Shown here piece by piece: positions 1 through 7,518 of a stretch of DNA of 11,889 nt (the stretch's first letter is position 1; each line of letters begins with the position of its first letter). A model generated the notes under the pieces. The model was not told where the DNA came from. It saw nothing but the letters and a program-made list of their open reading frames with translations, and searched no databases. Source of the stretch: a bacterium (GTDB lineage Bacteria; Hydrothermota; UBA3072; B12-G15); the NCBI GenBank assembly GCA_003646055.1, contig QNDZ01000036.1:1-11889 (forward strand), given 5' to 3'. The position numbers were made by a program, and so were the translations under genes.

Positions 1-635
1 CTGATTGCATCCTCCTTTGAGATTACACCAACACCCATGGTTCTCTTTCTGAAAACAGCATTATCAAAGAGGAGTCGGTCATAATCCCCAAGTCTCTTTT
101 CAAGATAATCCATGGTCTCCAGAACCTTCTCTCCAAAACCCTCTGGCATATCCCTTCTCACACCACCTGGCTCTGAATATATATGGTAAACCCTGCCACC
201 TGTTAACTCTTCAAAGAGGTCAAGGATAAAATCCCTGTCTGATATTGTCCAGTTGGGTATTGTGTAAACACCAAGGGTTCCACCAACCCCACCAAAGTAG
301 AAGAGGAATGCTGAAAGCCTTGCAAGTTCAAGGACGAGCATCCTTATGTAAACAGCCCTTTCTGGTATCTCCCAGCCAAGCAGTTTCTCCACTGCCATTG
401 CATAGAGAACCTCATTAACATCCGGTTCAGGAACACATATTCTTGGAACCATAGGAACATTCTGATACCATAATCTCCTTTCCATCAACTTCTCAAATCC
501 CCTGTGAAGGTATCCAAGGTTTGCCTCTGCCCTTGTTATCTCATCACCTATTGCCCAGAAGTGGTATGACATGTTGCCTGTTACACCTGGGTGCTGTGGA
601 CCTATAAAATATTCAAAGTATCTTTCTTCACCCAT
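1..635 (-). CDS. mbxL: Mbx-type complex NuoD-like catalytic subunit (L), C-terminus beyond window
   Basis: This is the first 211 residues of a 49-kDa NuoD / NiFe-hydrogenase large-subunit homologue. It opens with GPQHPGVTGNM (residues 12-22), the family N-terminal signature. The first metal-ligand motif of NiFe hydrogenases (RxCxxC) appears here as RICVPE: Cys67 is kept, but the second ligand position is Glu70. That pattern separates Mbx/Mbs enzymes from H2-evolving Mbh/Ech enzymes, so I infer reduction of a sulfur or other acceptor rather than protons. It should sit in the peripheral arm against the J and K subunits. The ATG at 635 is preceded by GAGGTG and overlaps the end of the K gene by 8 nt. 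The second ligand pair near the C-terminus is outside the window, so loss of the NiFe site is only half seen. A Fpo/Nuo-like quinone site is an alternative, but the surrounding gene order argues for Mbx. Confidence 0.9.
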   Translation of the reverse strand, partial: MGEERYFEYFIGPQHPGVTGNMSYHFWAIGDEITRAEANLGYLHRGFEKLMERRLWYQNVPMVPRICVPEPDVNEVLYAMAVEKLLGWEIPERAVYIRMLVLELARLSAFLFYFGGVGGTLGVYTIPNWTISDRDFILDLFEELTGGRVYHIYSEPGGVRRDMPEGFGEKVLETMDYLEKRLGDYDRLLFDNAVFRKRTMGVGVISKEDAI

Positions 636-1092
636 TTTTCACCTCGTATTTTTCATTTGAGTATTCAAGAGCGTTAAAATCTTTTCTCATTGGAGGAGGC
701 CCTTTCCAGTCCTCAAGGAAGATGGGGGTCAGGTTATCATTCCCTGCAAAGTAAACACCAAACATCTCATGGATTTCCCTCTCGTATGTTTCTGCAATCT
801 CATAAACAGGAACGATTGATTCTACTTCGGGTTTCTCCCTGCTTACTCTTACCTTTACAAAAACCTCTTTACGGATTTCGTATGAAAACAGGTTGTACAC
901 AAGTTCAAATTCCTTTTCCTTTATCCAGTCAACACAGGTAATAAAGGTTAGATGGTCAAATTTAGAGGTCTTGAGAAAGGATATTAAAGGTAAGACCATA
1001 TCCGGATTTACATATATATCAAACTTACCATCCCTTCTTTCCTTCACCTTCACCTTATCACCAAATCTCTTCCCTATGCTTTCCAAGATCAT
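628..1092 (-). CDS. mbxK: Mbx-type complex NuoC-like subunit (K)
   Basis: 154-residue homologue of the 30-kDa NuoC subunit, which packs against the NuoD-like subunit in the soluble arm and helps form its pocket. The NuoC signature is clear near the C-terminus: EREIHEMFGVYFAG (about 104-117), then LEDWKGPPPMRKDF (about 126-139). The order after the J gene and before the L gene is that of mbx, mbh and nuo clusters. Two starts are possible. The ATG at 1092 overlaps the upstream TGA as ATGA, the pattern used repeatedly in this operon, and I chose it. The ATG at 1104 would add four residues and overlap the previous gene by 16 nt. No cofactor ligands are expected or seen. It is cytoplasmic with no membrane segment. 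Confidence 0.92.
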   Translation of the reverse strand: MILESIGKRFGDKVKVKERRDGKFDIYVNPDMVLPLISFLKTSKFDHLTFITCVDWIKEKEFELVYNLFSYEIRKEVFVKVRVSREKPEVESIVPVYEIAETYEREIHEMFGVYFAGNDNLTPIFLEDWKGPPPMRKDFNALEYSNEKYEVKNG

Positions 1093-1595
1093 AGCAACCC
1101 CCATTTATCCACATCAAGGATTTTTCTCTGATTCTTCCTGTACCACTCAAGGTTTTCCCTGTATTTTTTCCATCCATCTGCCTCACCGTTTACAATCATC
1201 TGCCTGAGTTTCAGGAAGGCATCAATGATGGCTTCAGGCCTTGGCATACAACCAGCAACATAAACATCCACAGGGATGTACAGGTCAAGATGGTTTATCA
1301 CGTTGTATGAATCATAATACATTCCACCGTTCACAGTGCAGGAACCAAACCCTATCACATACTTGGGGTCTATCATCTGCTCGTAACTCCTTATAACCCT
1401 CTTGAGTGTCTTCACTGTGAGATAACCGGTTACAAGGAGAACATCTGCCTGCCTTGGTGTGGCCATGGGTGCAATCCCGAACCTCTCCATGTCAAACCTT
1501 GATGTCATTGTGGGAGGAAGTTCAACAGCACCACAACCTGTGCAGAAGTGCATGAGCCATAATGACCTTCCCTGTGCCCATTGTTTTATTGCCAT
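1089..1595 (-). CDS. mbxJ: Mbx-type complex NuoB-like Fe-S subunit (J)
   Basis: 168-residue homologue of NuoB and of the small hydrogenase subunit, carrying the single [4Fe-4S] cluster closest to the catalytic site. The four expected ligands are visible: Cys18 and Cys21 in FCTGCGAVELPP, Cys86 in GFGSCTVNGG, and Cys116 in AGCMPRPEA. The first pair is spaced CxxC, as in membrane-bound hydrogenases and Mbx, not the adjacent CC of true complex I NuoB. This supports the Mbx assignment. The ATG at 1595 lies 3 nt after the upstream stop at 1599, behind a GGGGTG ribosome site; the C-terminus overlaps the K gene by 4 nt. It is a peripheral cytoplasmic protein that contacts the NuoH-like subunit. Confidence 0.94.
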   Translation of the reverse strand: MAIKQWAQGRSLWLMHFCTGCGAVELPPTMTSRFDMERFGIAPMATPRQADVLLVTGYLTVKTLKRVIRSYEQMIDPKYVIGFGSCTVNGGMYYDSYNVINHLDLYIPVDVYVAGCMPRPEAIIDAFLKLRQMIVNGEADGWKKYRENLEWYRKNQRKILDVDKWGLL

Positions 1596-1598
1596 ACA

Positions 1599-2483
1599 TC
1601 ACCCCGCATTTATTATTATGTTTATTACTGCCAGAACAAGGGGTAGAAGGAAGAAGAACTGAACCGCCTGAAAGATTCTGAATCTGGGCATCACCGTATT
1701 AACAATCACAGCCATTATAAACAGCACAAAGGTAAGGAGAAAGAAAACAGGCATACTGAAGCCACCAAGGAAGAAGGTTACAACGAGGCCTGTCTCAACG
1801 ATTATTGCAATGGCATGGTACAATTGAAGCAATCCAAGAAACTTACCACCATACTCAACCATTGGGCCTGATGCTATCTCATGTGGAGCAACAGTCTGGT
1901 CAAATGGTTTCTCCCCGAGCATGGCATGCATTGAAATCAGTGCTGCTGCAAAGGAGAATGGATACCTTACTGCATTCAAACTGGAGAGGGAGCCTGATTG
2001 AGCCATTGCAATCCTGAAAAGATTAACCGTGTGCATGTCCTTTATTATGGGCAATACAGAGACAAAGAAAACAAACTCATATCCTATCATGAGGGTAAGC
2101 CCCCTTGCAATACCTATTGTTGCATTCGGGTTGGATGCCTGACCAGCACCAAGTGCCAAACCCAGTGGGGCAACAACAATAAGGTATAGAAGAACAAAAA
2201 GGTCTCCTTCAAATGTGAAAAGCGGATTCCCTCTTCCCACGGGAAGAAACATCAGGGATACGAGCATTCCACCAAAGGCCATAACAGGTCCAAGTTCAAA
2301 CATTACACCATGAGAAGTTGGAAGTCTCTTTGAAAAGAGTTTTAGCACATCAATGAAGTTCTGGTAGAATGGAGGTCCGTACCTCCTGTGTACCCTGGCT
2401 GTAACCTTGCGCGCAATACCTCCGTACAGGAGTCCAAGGATTATAACGAGTATGGCTGTTAATATTGCCTTCACCACAAACAT
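1599..2483 (-). CDS. mbxM: Mbx-type complex NuoH-like membrane subunit (M)
   Basis: 294-residue, about eight-helix homologue of NuoH/MbhM, the membrane subunit that joins the redox arm to the ion-pumping arm. Family motifs are strong: RVHRRYGPPFYQNFIDVLKL (about 30-49) matches the conserved RRxGP...Q...D.KL segment, and EKPFDQTVAPHE (191-202) followed by GPMVEYGG (206-213) matches the conserved charged cytoplasmic loop. Glu191, Glu202 and Glu210 are acidic residues of the kind that line the ion channel near the catalytic site. The ATG at 2483 has a strong AGGAGG six bases upstream and lies 13 nt inside the end of the H' gene, implying translational coupling. Confidence 0.94.
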   Translation of the reverse strand: MFVVKAILTAILVIILGLLYGGIARKVTARVHRRYGPPFYQNFIDVLKLFSKRLPTSHGVMFELGPVMAFGGMLVSLMFLPVGRGNPLFTFEGDLFVLLYLIVVAPLGLALGAGQASNPNATIGIARGLTLMIGYEFVFFVSVLPIIKDMHTVNLFRIAMAQSGSLSSLNAVRYPFSFAAALISMHAMLGEKPFDQTVAPHEIASGPMVEYGGKFLGLLQLYHAIAIIVETGLVVTFFLGGFSMPVFFLLTFVLFIMAVIVNTVMPRFRIFQAVQFFFLLPLVLAVINIIINAG

Positions 2484-4237
2484 GGGAACCCTCCTTTTAT
2501 TTTGAAGAGAACAATCAGTATGAAGAGCAGAATAAAGTAAACATAGGTTCTCACATCCCCCGTATATATCCGTGATATACCATCACCTATCACTCCAAAA
2601 AGGTTGAATAGCCTTCTGTAAAACCTCTGGATTGAATGCCTCAAAAGGAAGTTCATATCCCTTCTGATAAACCTGTAAAAGTCCCCAGTATAGTGAAGTA
2701 TTCTTTCGTCCTCAATGGCCTCTGCAGCAGTGTAGTTATTCTTCACAGGAAGCCATCTGGACCTTCCTGCAAAGGCATAAACAAGGATTGCAACAACAAA
2801 CCATGCTATAAACACCACCCCAACGGTGAGGAAGTTAACAGTTGCAAGTGGAGTCTTCAGCGTTGCAGGTGTGAAACTGAAATCAGGAAGCCCAAACCTC
2901 ACCACGGGGAGTTCTATAAACTTCAGAACCAGTCCTGGAAACAATCCAAGAATGAGAAGAGGAAGGAGAAAGAACACCATACCAGCAAGAGCAGGAAAAG
3001 GTGCCTCTCCCACCTTTTCCTTCAATGTATATGGACCAAGGAATATTGAATAGACAAGCCTGAAGGAGTACAGGAAGGCAAGGATTGATGCAAGGAATGT
3101 GAGGGACAGAAGCACAGGGTCACCATTTATCACAAGTGCATGGTAGAGCATCCACTTGGATGGGAATCCTATTGTTGGTGGAATACCGGAGGTGGCAATA
3201 ATACCAAACAAAAGTGCAATAAAACTGATTGGCATATATGTTATGAGCCCCCCGAGTTTATTAAGGTCTGTGGTCTTTGTTCTTATGTAAACAGCACCAA
3301 CAACCAGGAACAGGAGGGATTCAAATATACCATGCGAAACTGCATGGAGGATGGCTCCACTTATAGAAAGACTATTTGCAAGCCCCAGTCCAATCACAAC
3401 ATATCCAAGTTGTGAAAGGCTTGAGTATGCAAGAAGCCTCTTTGCATCCTCCTGGAGGAGTGCATACAATCCAGCAAGAACAGCGGTTATAACACCAAGA
3501 TAGGCATATACATTACCACTTATCCTGAATGAACTTCCCTGTAGAAAGACCATAAGGAATGCACCAAAAACACCAATCTTTGAAATTGCGCCTGAAAGGA
3601 ATACAGTAATCCCGTTATCCGCATCCCTGTATGCATATGGCTGCCATATATGGAATGGCATTGTTCCCATCTTTATTGCAAAGGTGAGAAAGCCAATTGT
3701 CAGGGCAAGTATCTTTTCATCGGGTTTCAGAAATGCTATTGCAGAATAATCAAACCTTCCTGTCTTCATATAGATAAAGTAGAGAAGATAGAGGAACAGG
3801 AGTCCACCTGTTCCATTGAAAAGAAGATAGAGAAAACCACCTTTTTTTCTATCCCCTGATACTATTGACAGGAACACAAAAACTGTGCTCAATTCAAGGA
3901 AAATAAAGGCGGTTATAAAATCAAGTCCATTGATGAATGCGAATGTAGACCCTGCAGCACCTGAGAAGAGAAGGTACTGAATTGGTGGGGTTTCCTTTGA
4001 AACAAGGAGAAAAAGTGATGAAACATACACAAGCCCAATAAGAAGAAACATGAGGTTCTGGACACCTGGAAGTGAGTAAATATGGAAAAAGAGATAAACA
4101 AAGATTATAGAAAAGAGCCCTGTTAAAGCACCACCAATCCTTCCGCTCATTTTGGAAACCCTTGCAAGGAAATATGTCAGAAGCCCTGCAAGGATAAATG
4201 TTGTGAATATGAGTATTGAGCCCTGGTTCACCATCAT
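2471..4237 (-). CDS. mbxH': Second antiporter-like subunit (H') with long C-terminal tail
   Basis: 588-residue MrpD/NuoL-M-N family antiporter-like protein. Key charged positions are seen: Glu115 in FIFLELST (helix 5), Lys189 in FAIKMGTMPFHIW (helix 7), Lys220 in SGAISKIGVFG (helix 8), His298 and His302, and Lys361 in GIPPTIGFPSKW (helix 12). KRLLAYSSLSQLGY (266-279) is the family signature. The usual Lys after SHAxx is Glu306 here. After about residue 490 there is a polar, amphipathic stretch rich in Arg and Phe/Tyr (about 510-555), then a last membrane helix (about 564-580); this recalls the NuoL lateral-helix tail but is not proven to be one. Two consecutive antiporter subunits distinguish Mbx (H and H') from Mbh, which has one. 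The ATG at 4237 sits five bases after GGAGGT and overlaps the H stop as ATGA. Confidence 0.9.
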   Translation of the reverse strand: MMVNQGSILIFTTFILAGLLTYFLARVSKMSGRIGGALTGLFSIIFVYLFFHIYSLPGVQNLMFLLIGLVYVSSLFLLVSKETPPIQYLLFSGAAGSTFAFINGLDFITAFIFLELSTVFVFLSIVSGDRKKGGFLYLLFNGTGGLLFLYLLYFIYMKTGRFDYSAIAFLKPDEKILALTIGFLTFAIKMGTMPFHIWQPYAYRDADNGITVFLSGAISKIGVFGAFLMVFLQGSSFRISGNVYAYLGVITAVLAGLYALLQEDAKRLLAYSSLSQLGYVVIGLGLANSLSISGAILHAVSHGIFESLLFLVVGAVYIRTKTTDLNKLGGLITYMPISFIALLFGIIATSGIPPTIGFPSKWMLYHALVINGDPVLLSLTFLASILAFLYSFRLVYSIFLGPYTLKEKVGEAPFPALAGMVFFLLPLLILGLFPGLVLKFIELPVVRFGLPDFSFTPATLKTPLATVNFLTVGVVFIAWFVVAILVYAFAGRSRWLPVKNNYTAAEAIEDERILHYTGDFYRFIRRDMNFLLRHSIQRFYRRLFNLFGVIGDGISRIYTGDVRTYVYFILLFILIVLFKIKGGFPCLW

Positions 4238-5667
4238 AATCCACCTCCAAGCACACGGTATATATACAACCCCCTGAAGAGGAGTTCTGATGTTCCTTTA
4301 ACTGAAAGGTTGAGTATGTAGGGATAAACAAAGGCAAGTGCAATAACGATAACCACACCTATCAATAGAACAGCAGATGAACCAGCAAGGGTTTTCCCCA
4401 TTTTTGCTTCTCCTGAGAACATTGTCCATAGAATCCTTGTATAATAGGCTATTTCCACAGCAAATATCAGAAGGACTGGAACAAGCAGGTATGGTTTCAG
4501 AGAGAAAATCAGGTTTAGTTTCACCCAGAAACCAATGAAGAATGGGAAACCAAGTAAAGAGAGGGTCGCAAGGAGAAAAGACCATGCTGGAACAGGGGAT
4601 TTAAGACCGATCCCTTTTATATCATCAAGCCCGAACCTATCTGTAAGAACCTCTATACTCCCGAACATAACAAACTTGGACACTGCATGGTTGATCATAA
4701 GAAGCATGCCAGCTGCAATGGAGGCAGCGGTATTGATACCAAAGGCAATCATTGCAAGTCCAGCCTGCCCCATTGAGGAATATGCAAGTACCCTTTTAAT
4801 ATTCTTTGTTTTGAGTGCCATCAATTCAGATATAACAAATGTGATAACACCAAGATATAGAAGTATATTCATCCCTGCACCAAGTACTGTGAAGAGAACA
4901 CGAACAAGACCAAACATCCCTGCCTTTGATGTGATTGAGGCGAGAAGGGTTGTCACCCTTGTATCTGCACCCTGATATGCATCAGGAACCCACATGTTGA
5001 ATGGAAAAATCTCAGCCTCAACCCCAAGCCCTGCTATTATCAGGAGCATCACAAACCGCCTCATACCTTCTGGAACCTCCCCAATCCTCATCCCCACATC
5101 AGCCATGTTCAGGGTTCCTGTGTACTTGTAAAGAATGATTACGGCAAGAAGATAGAGAGAAGACCCTACACCACCAACAATAAGGTACTTCAATCCTCCC
5201 TCAAGCCCCTTTCCATCCCTCATAAATCCAATGAGTGATACAGAGGATATGCTAAGGATTTCAAGGAACACAAACAGATTGAAAAGGTCTCCTGTGAGGA
5301 TTATGCTTGAAACACCCAGTATATTAAGGATGAACAGGGGAACAAACTTTGTGGCAGGTTCTGGAACACCCCTTATGAGAAGATGTATTGAAAGAAGAAA
5401 AGAAAGTGTATGTACAAGAAAAAGGATTAACAGGGAGAATGGGGTAAGCACAAGGTTGATTGAATATGGTGGTCTCTCTCCACCTGTAAACCCCTGAAGA
5501 AATCCACCATCAAGAACACCCCTGGACATGTATATGAGAAGCCCGAGTGTAACTGCAAAAACAATGGGAAGAATGTAAGCAACTCCCCTCTTGAATCTTA
5601 TACCAATCAAACCTGAGAGGAAGGCAAAGCTAAGAAGAGAAGCGAGTAATAATGTTGGACTTACCAT
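4234..5667 (-). CDS. mbxH: MrpD/NuoM-like antiporter subunit (H)
   Basis: 477-residue antiporter-like membrane protein of the MrpD/MbhH type, about 14 helices, expected to carry Na+ or H+. Visible landmarks are Glu136 in NLFVFLEILS (helix 5), PFNMWVPDAYQG (222-233), Lys248 in ASITSKAGMFG (helix 8), the signature KRVLAYSSMGQAG (291-303), Lys331 in NHAVSKFVMFG, and Lys383 in FFIGFWVKL (helix 12). The helix-7 lysine that precedes PFHxW in NuoM and MrpD is replaced by Glu217 (GVEAEIFPFN). That may be normal for Mbh/Mbx H proteins, but it differs from H' next door. The ATG at 5667 follows AAGGAG and overlaps the G gene by 7 nt. Confidence 0.93.
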   Translation of the reverse strand: MVSPTLLLASLLSFAFLSGLIGIRFKRGVAYILPIVFAVTLGLLIYMSRGVLDGGFLQGFTGGERPPYSINLVLTPFSLLILFLVHTLSFLLSIHLLIRGVPEPATKFVPLFILNILGVSSIILTGDLFNLFVFLEILSISSVSLIGFMRDGKGLEGGLKYLIVGGVGSSLYLLAVIILYKYTGTLNMADVGMRIGEVPEGMRRFVMLLIIAGLGVEAEIFPFNMWVPDAYQGADTRVTTLLASITSKAGMFGLVRVLFTVLGAGMNILLYLGVITFVISELMALKTKNIKRVLAYSSMGQAGLAMIAFGINTAASIAAGMLLMINHAVSKFVMFGSIEVLTDRFGLDDIKGIGLKSPVPAWSFLLATLSLLGFPFFIGFWVKLNLIFSLKPYLLVPVLLIFAVEIAYYTRILWTMFSGEAKMGKTLAGSSAVLLIGVVIVIALAFVYPYILNLSVKGTSELLFRGLYIYRVLGGGL

Positions 5668-6005
5668 TTCATCTCCTTTATGTCTTTTATACTGATTCCA
5701 CCCTTCTTCTCGTATATCCTTATCACCAGTGCAAGACCAAGTGCAGTTGTGGCAACACCTATGACAATCGCAGTCAGAACAAGTGCCTGTGGAATGGGAT
5801 CACAGTAAATCCTGAAACCTTCTTCTATGATGGGTGCAGTCCCTTTCAGAACATCATTTGTTCCAACAATAAAAAGATTAACACCTGTTTCCATTACTGA
5901 AAGACCAATCAACATCTTTATCAGGTTCTCCCTTTGAAGTAGTATTACTAGTCCCATTATTGCAAGAAGACCTGGAATACCGTAAAACACAATCCCATTA
6001 ACCAT
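5661..6005 (-). CDS. mbxG: MrpC/NuoK-like membrane subunit (G)
   Basis: 114-residue, three-helix protein of the MrpC/NuoK family, a small subunit at the interface with the antiporter-like subunits. The helix-2 region reads ENLIKMLIGLSVMETGVNLF, matching the NuoK/MrpC pattern with an in-membrane Glu in MET. It is followed by DPIPQALVLTAIVIGVATTALGLAL, the conserved third helix (D-P-[LI]-[PA]-Q-A-L-V-L-T-A-I-V-I). I use the ATG at 6005 because GGGAGGT lies four bases upstream. A GTG at 6011 is in frame but falls inside that ribosome site. It overlaps the previous gene by 8 nt. Confidence 0.93.
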   Translation of the reverse strand: MVNGIVFYGIPGLLAIMGLVILLQRENLIKMLIGLSVMETGVNLFIVGTNDVLKGTAPIIEEGFRIYCDPIPQALVLTAIVIGVATTALGLALVIRIYEKKGGISIKDIKEMKW

Positions 6006-6681
6006 GTTCACCTCCCTTCATGCTGTGAAGGAGGCCAGCCATTTCAGTACCAACCTTGAGCCCGATGAATACATAGAGAACAGGCATTATGCCTGCACTG
6101 AAAACACTCCCGAACCTTCCCAGTGGGAGAAAATTTTCAAGGAAGGTACCAGCAAGTGCAATACCAAGTATTCCTGTTATCACATAAAGAAGACCCGCAG
6201 TTCCCTCTGTTATGTGGAACATTTTTATATTTTCCCCAATCCCTTCAAGTGCAACATATCCAAGGAGAAATGCGGTTGCAATCACAACACCACCAGGGAA
6301 ACCACCACCAGGTGTCAGGTGTCCATGAACAAATATATACGAGCCAAAGAGGACAATCATGGGGAAAAGATACCTTGTTCCTGCACTTACAATGAGTGAT
6401 GGTTTTCTGATTTTCTTTCTATCCCTCTTCATCCCTGTAAGGAGTGCAGAAACCCCGAGGGCTGCAAGGAAAAGGACAGTTACCTCTCCAAGGGTGTCAA
6501 GCCCTCTATAAATTAGAACCACAGATGTAACCACATTCTTACCACCAAGTTTTTCAGGTTCTGTGTCAAGGTAGTAATTTGCCACATGTCCGGGTTTTCT
6601 ACCAAAGGGAACAACAAGGAGGAAGGAAAGGAAAACATATGCAAAAAGTACAATGATTATCAGTCCGAATATCTTTTTCAT
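5998..6681 (-). CDS. mbxF: Fused MbhE-like + MrpB-like membrane subunit (F)
   Basis: 227-residue membrane protein with two family regions. The first (about 1-90) is MbhE-like, related to the far C-terminus of MrpA: helix, then PFGRKPGH, then IYRGLDTLGEVTVLFLAALG. The second (about 100-227) is MrpB: GTRYLFPMIVLFGSYIFVHG, then HLTPGGGFPGGVVIATAFLLG, then further helices and a short C-terminal tail. In mbh operons E and F are separate genes; here they are one reading frame. The ATG at 6681 overlaps the D stop as ATGA and has GGGAGG upstream. The frame stays open to 6981, but that extra 100 residues is Cys/His-rich, non-membrane shadow sequence over the D gene and is excluded. mbxF is used by position in the mbx series, since naming of E/F varies. 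Confidence 0.87.
   Translation of the reverse strand: MKKIFGLIIIVLFAYVFLSFLLVVPFGRKPGHVANYYLDTEPEKLGGKNVVTSVVLIYRGLDTLGEVTVLFLAALGVSALLTGMKRDRKKIRKPSLIVSAGTRYLFPMIVLFGSYIFVHGHLTPGGGFPGGVVIATAFLLGYVALEGIGENIKMFHITEGTAGLLYVITGILGIALAGTFLENFLPLGRFGSVFSAGIMPVLYVFIGLKVGTEMAGLLHSMKGGEHG
6010..6016 (-). promoter_or_regulatory. Ribosome binding site deciding the start of the G subunit
   Basis: The minus strand reads GGGAGGT here, four bases before the ATG at 6005. The in-frame GTG at 6011 overlaps this element and cannot be the start if the element is used. The site lies inside the last codons of the upstream gene. Confidence 0.7.
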
Positions 6682-6932
6682 TTTGACATCCTCCCTGTTC
6701 TCCTGATTGTATAGATAAAGATTGCTGTTGTGAGACCAGCACCTATGGATGCCTCTGTTATTGCAACATCTGGAGCCTGTAAAACAAGGTAATAAACACT
6801 TGCAACAAGCCCTATGAGTGTGAGCCCAAGTATTGCCTGAAGAAGGTCCTTTGTGAAAAATATGAAGAAGGATACAAATATCATGAAGAGACCCAGTATG
6901 GCGGTTATCAGGAGTATCAAACTGGAAATCAT
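6678..6932 (-). CDS. mbxD: MbhD-like (DUF4040) membrane subunit (D)
   Basis: 84-residue, three-helix membrane protein. The third helix region reads LQAPDVAITEASIGAGLTT, which matches the MrpA C-terminal / MbhD motif (APDxAxTxxxxGxGLTT). It is the split-off counterpart of part of MrpA and should pack with the E/F protein at the centre of the ion-translocation arm. The ATG at 6932 follows a strong AAGGAGG and overlaps the MrpG stop as ATGA. Length is normal for the family (about 80-100 residues). Confidence 0.9.
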   Translation of the reverse strand: MISSLILLITAILGLFMIFVSFFIFFTKDLLQAILGLTLIGLVASVYYLVLQAPDVAITEASIGAGLTTAIFIYTIRRTGRMSK

Positions 6933-7246
6933 TTTTTATCCTCCTTGTACTGGTCAACACAGGTTTCATCACACATTTCAACTCCTGCCCTGTGTGCAGC
7001 CCTTCCTATTGCATGAGCGGATATGGGGTTGGTGAGTAAGAGAAAGATTGCTATCACCATATATTTGAGAAACCATTGAGGATGGATAAACCCAAGTCCA
7101 ATAAGCAGGCTGAATGAGCCAAGGGTTGTAGCCTTTGTTCCCGCCTGGAGTTTATTGTAAACATCAGGCATTCTGAATATACCAAGTGCACCGAGAAAAA
7201 GGAAAATTGCACCTGTGAATACAAATATCAATCCTATCACAACCAT
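6929..7246 (-). CDS. mbxC: MrpG-like membrane subunit (C)
   Basis: 105-residue protein with three helices of the MrpG/MnhG/PhaG family. The signature LGALGIFRMPDVYNKLQAGTK, then ATTLGSFSLL, is near-canonical (usual form: RxPDxYxRLHAxTKxxTLG), and LTNPISAHAIGRAAHRAG follows. The short hydrophilic tail holds MCDETC, two cysteines with unknown role. I chose the ATG at 7246, which has AAGGAGG six bases upstream and overlaps the B-gene stop by 1 nt. An in-frame TTG directly before it (7249) is only three bases from that site. Confidence 0.93.
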   Translation of the reverse strand: MVVIGLIFVFTGAIFLFLGALGIFRMPDVYNKLQAGTKATTLGSFSLLIGLGFIHPQWFLKYMVIAIFLLLTNPISAHAIGRAAHRAGVEMCDETCVDQYKEDKK

Positions 7247-7518
7247 CAAAATCCTCCTTCAATGTATCTGGCAATAACAACAACTGCAACGAATGCCAGA
7301 ACCCCGTACATAAGTGCCACATCAAGATAAATACCTCTGCCAAAGATCAGGGAGAGGATTGCGATTAATCCAACGGTTATGGTCGTTCCACCATCAACAG
7401 CAACCATCCTTTCAGCAAAGTTCCTTGCAAACAAAAACCTTATAAATGTGAGAATTATTCCTATTAAAACAAAACCGAGAACAACAAACCAGATTATTGG
7501 ATGAATTCCTTGAGCCAT
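7246..7518 (-). CDS. mbxB: MrpF-like membrane subunit (B)
   Basis: 90-residue, three-helix protein of the MrpF/MnhF/PhaF family. Hydrophobic helices flank the conserved loop NFAERMVAVDGGTTITVG, equivalent to the family DRVVALD-type motif. The third region, GIYLDVALMYGVLAFVAVV, matches the typical YLDVALxYALLxFxG ending. The ATG at 7518 follows GGAGG and lies 25 nt inside the end of the MrpE-like gene, so translation is likely coupled. It belongs to the outer part of the Mrp-like arm with A and C. Confidence 0.93.
   Translation of the reverse strand: MAQGIHPIIWFVVLGFVLIGIILTFIRFLFARNFAERMVAVDGGTTITVGLIAILSLIFGRGIYLDVALMYGVLAFVAVVVIARYIEGGF
7253..7259 (-). promoter_or_regulatory. Ribosome binding site deciding the start of the MrpG-like gene
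   Basis: AAGGAGG on the minus strand, six bases from the ATG at 7246 but only three from the competing TTG at 7249. The spacing favours the ATG. Confidence 0.7.

Noticed and set aside
2636..3053. Two overlapping plus-strand frames opposite H'
   Set aside because: Low-complexity, Lys/Ser-rich translations opposite a clear membrane gene; no independent start signals.
6004..6399. Plus-strand frames opposite the E/F gene
   Set aside because: They are shadows of conserved MrpB and MbhE codons; the translations have no recognisable domain.
6682..6981. 100-residue N-terminal extension of the E/F fusion gene
   Set aside because: It reads through the D gene in another frame, is rich in Cys/His and lacks membrane character, while an ATG at 6681 has the ATGA overlap typical of this operon.
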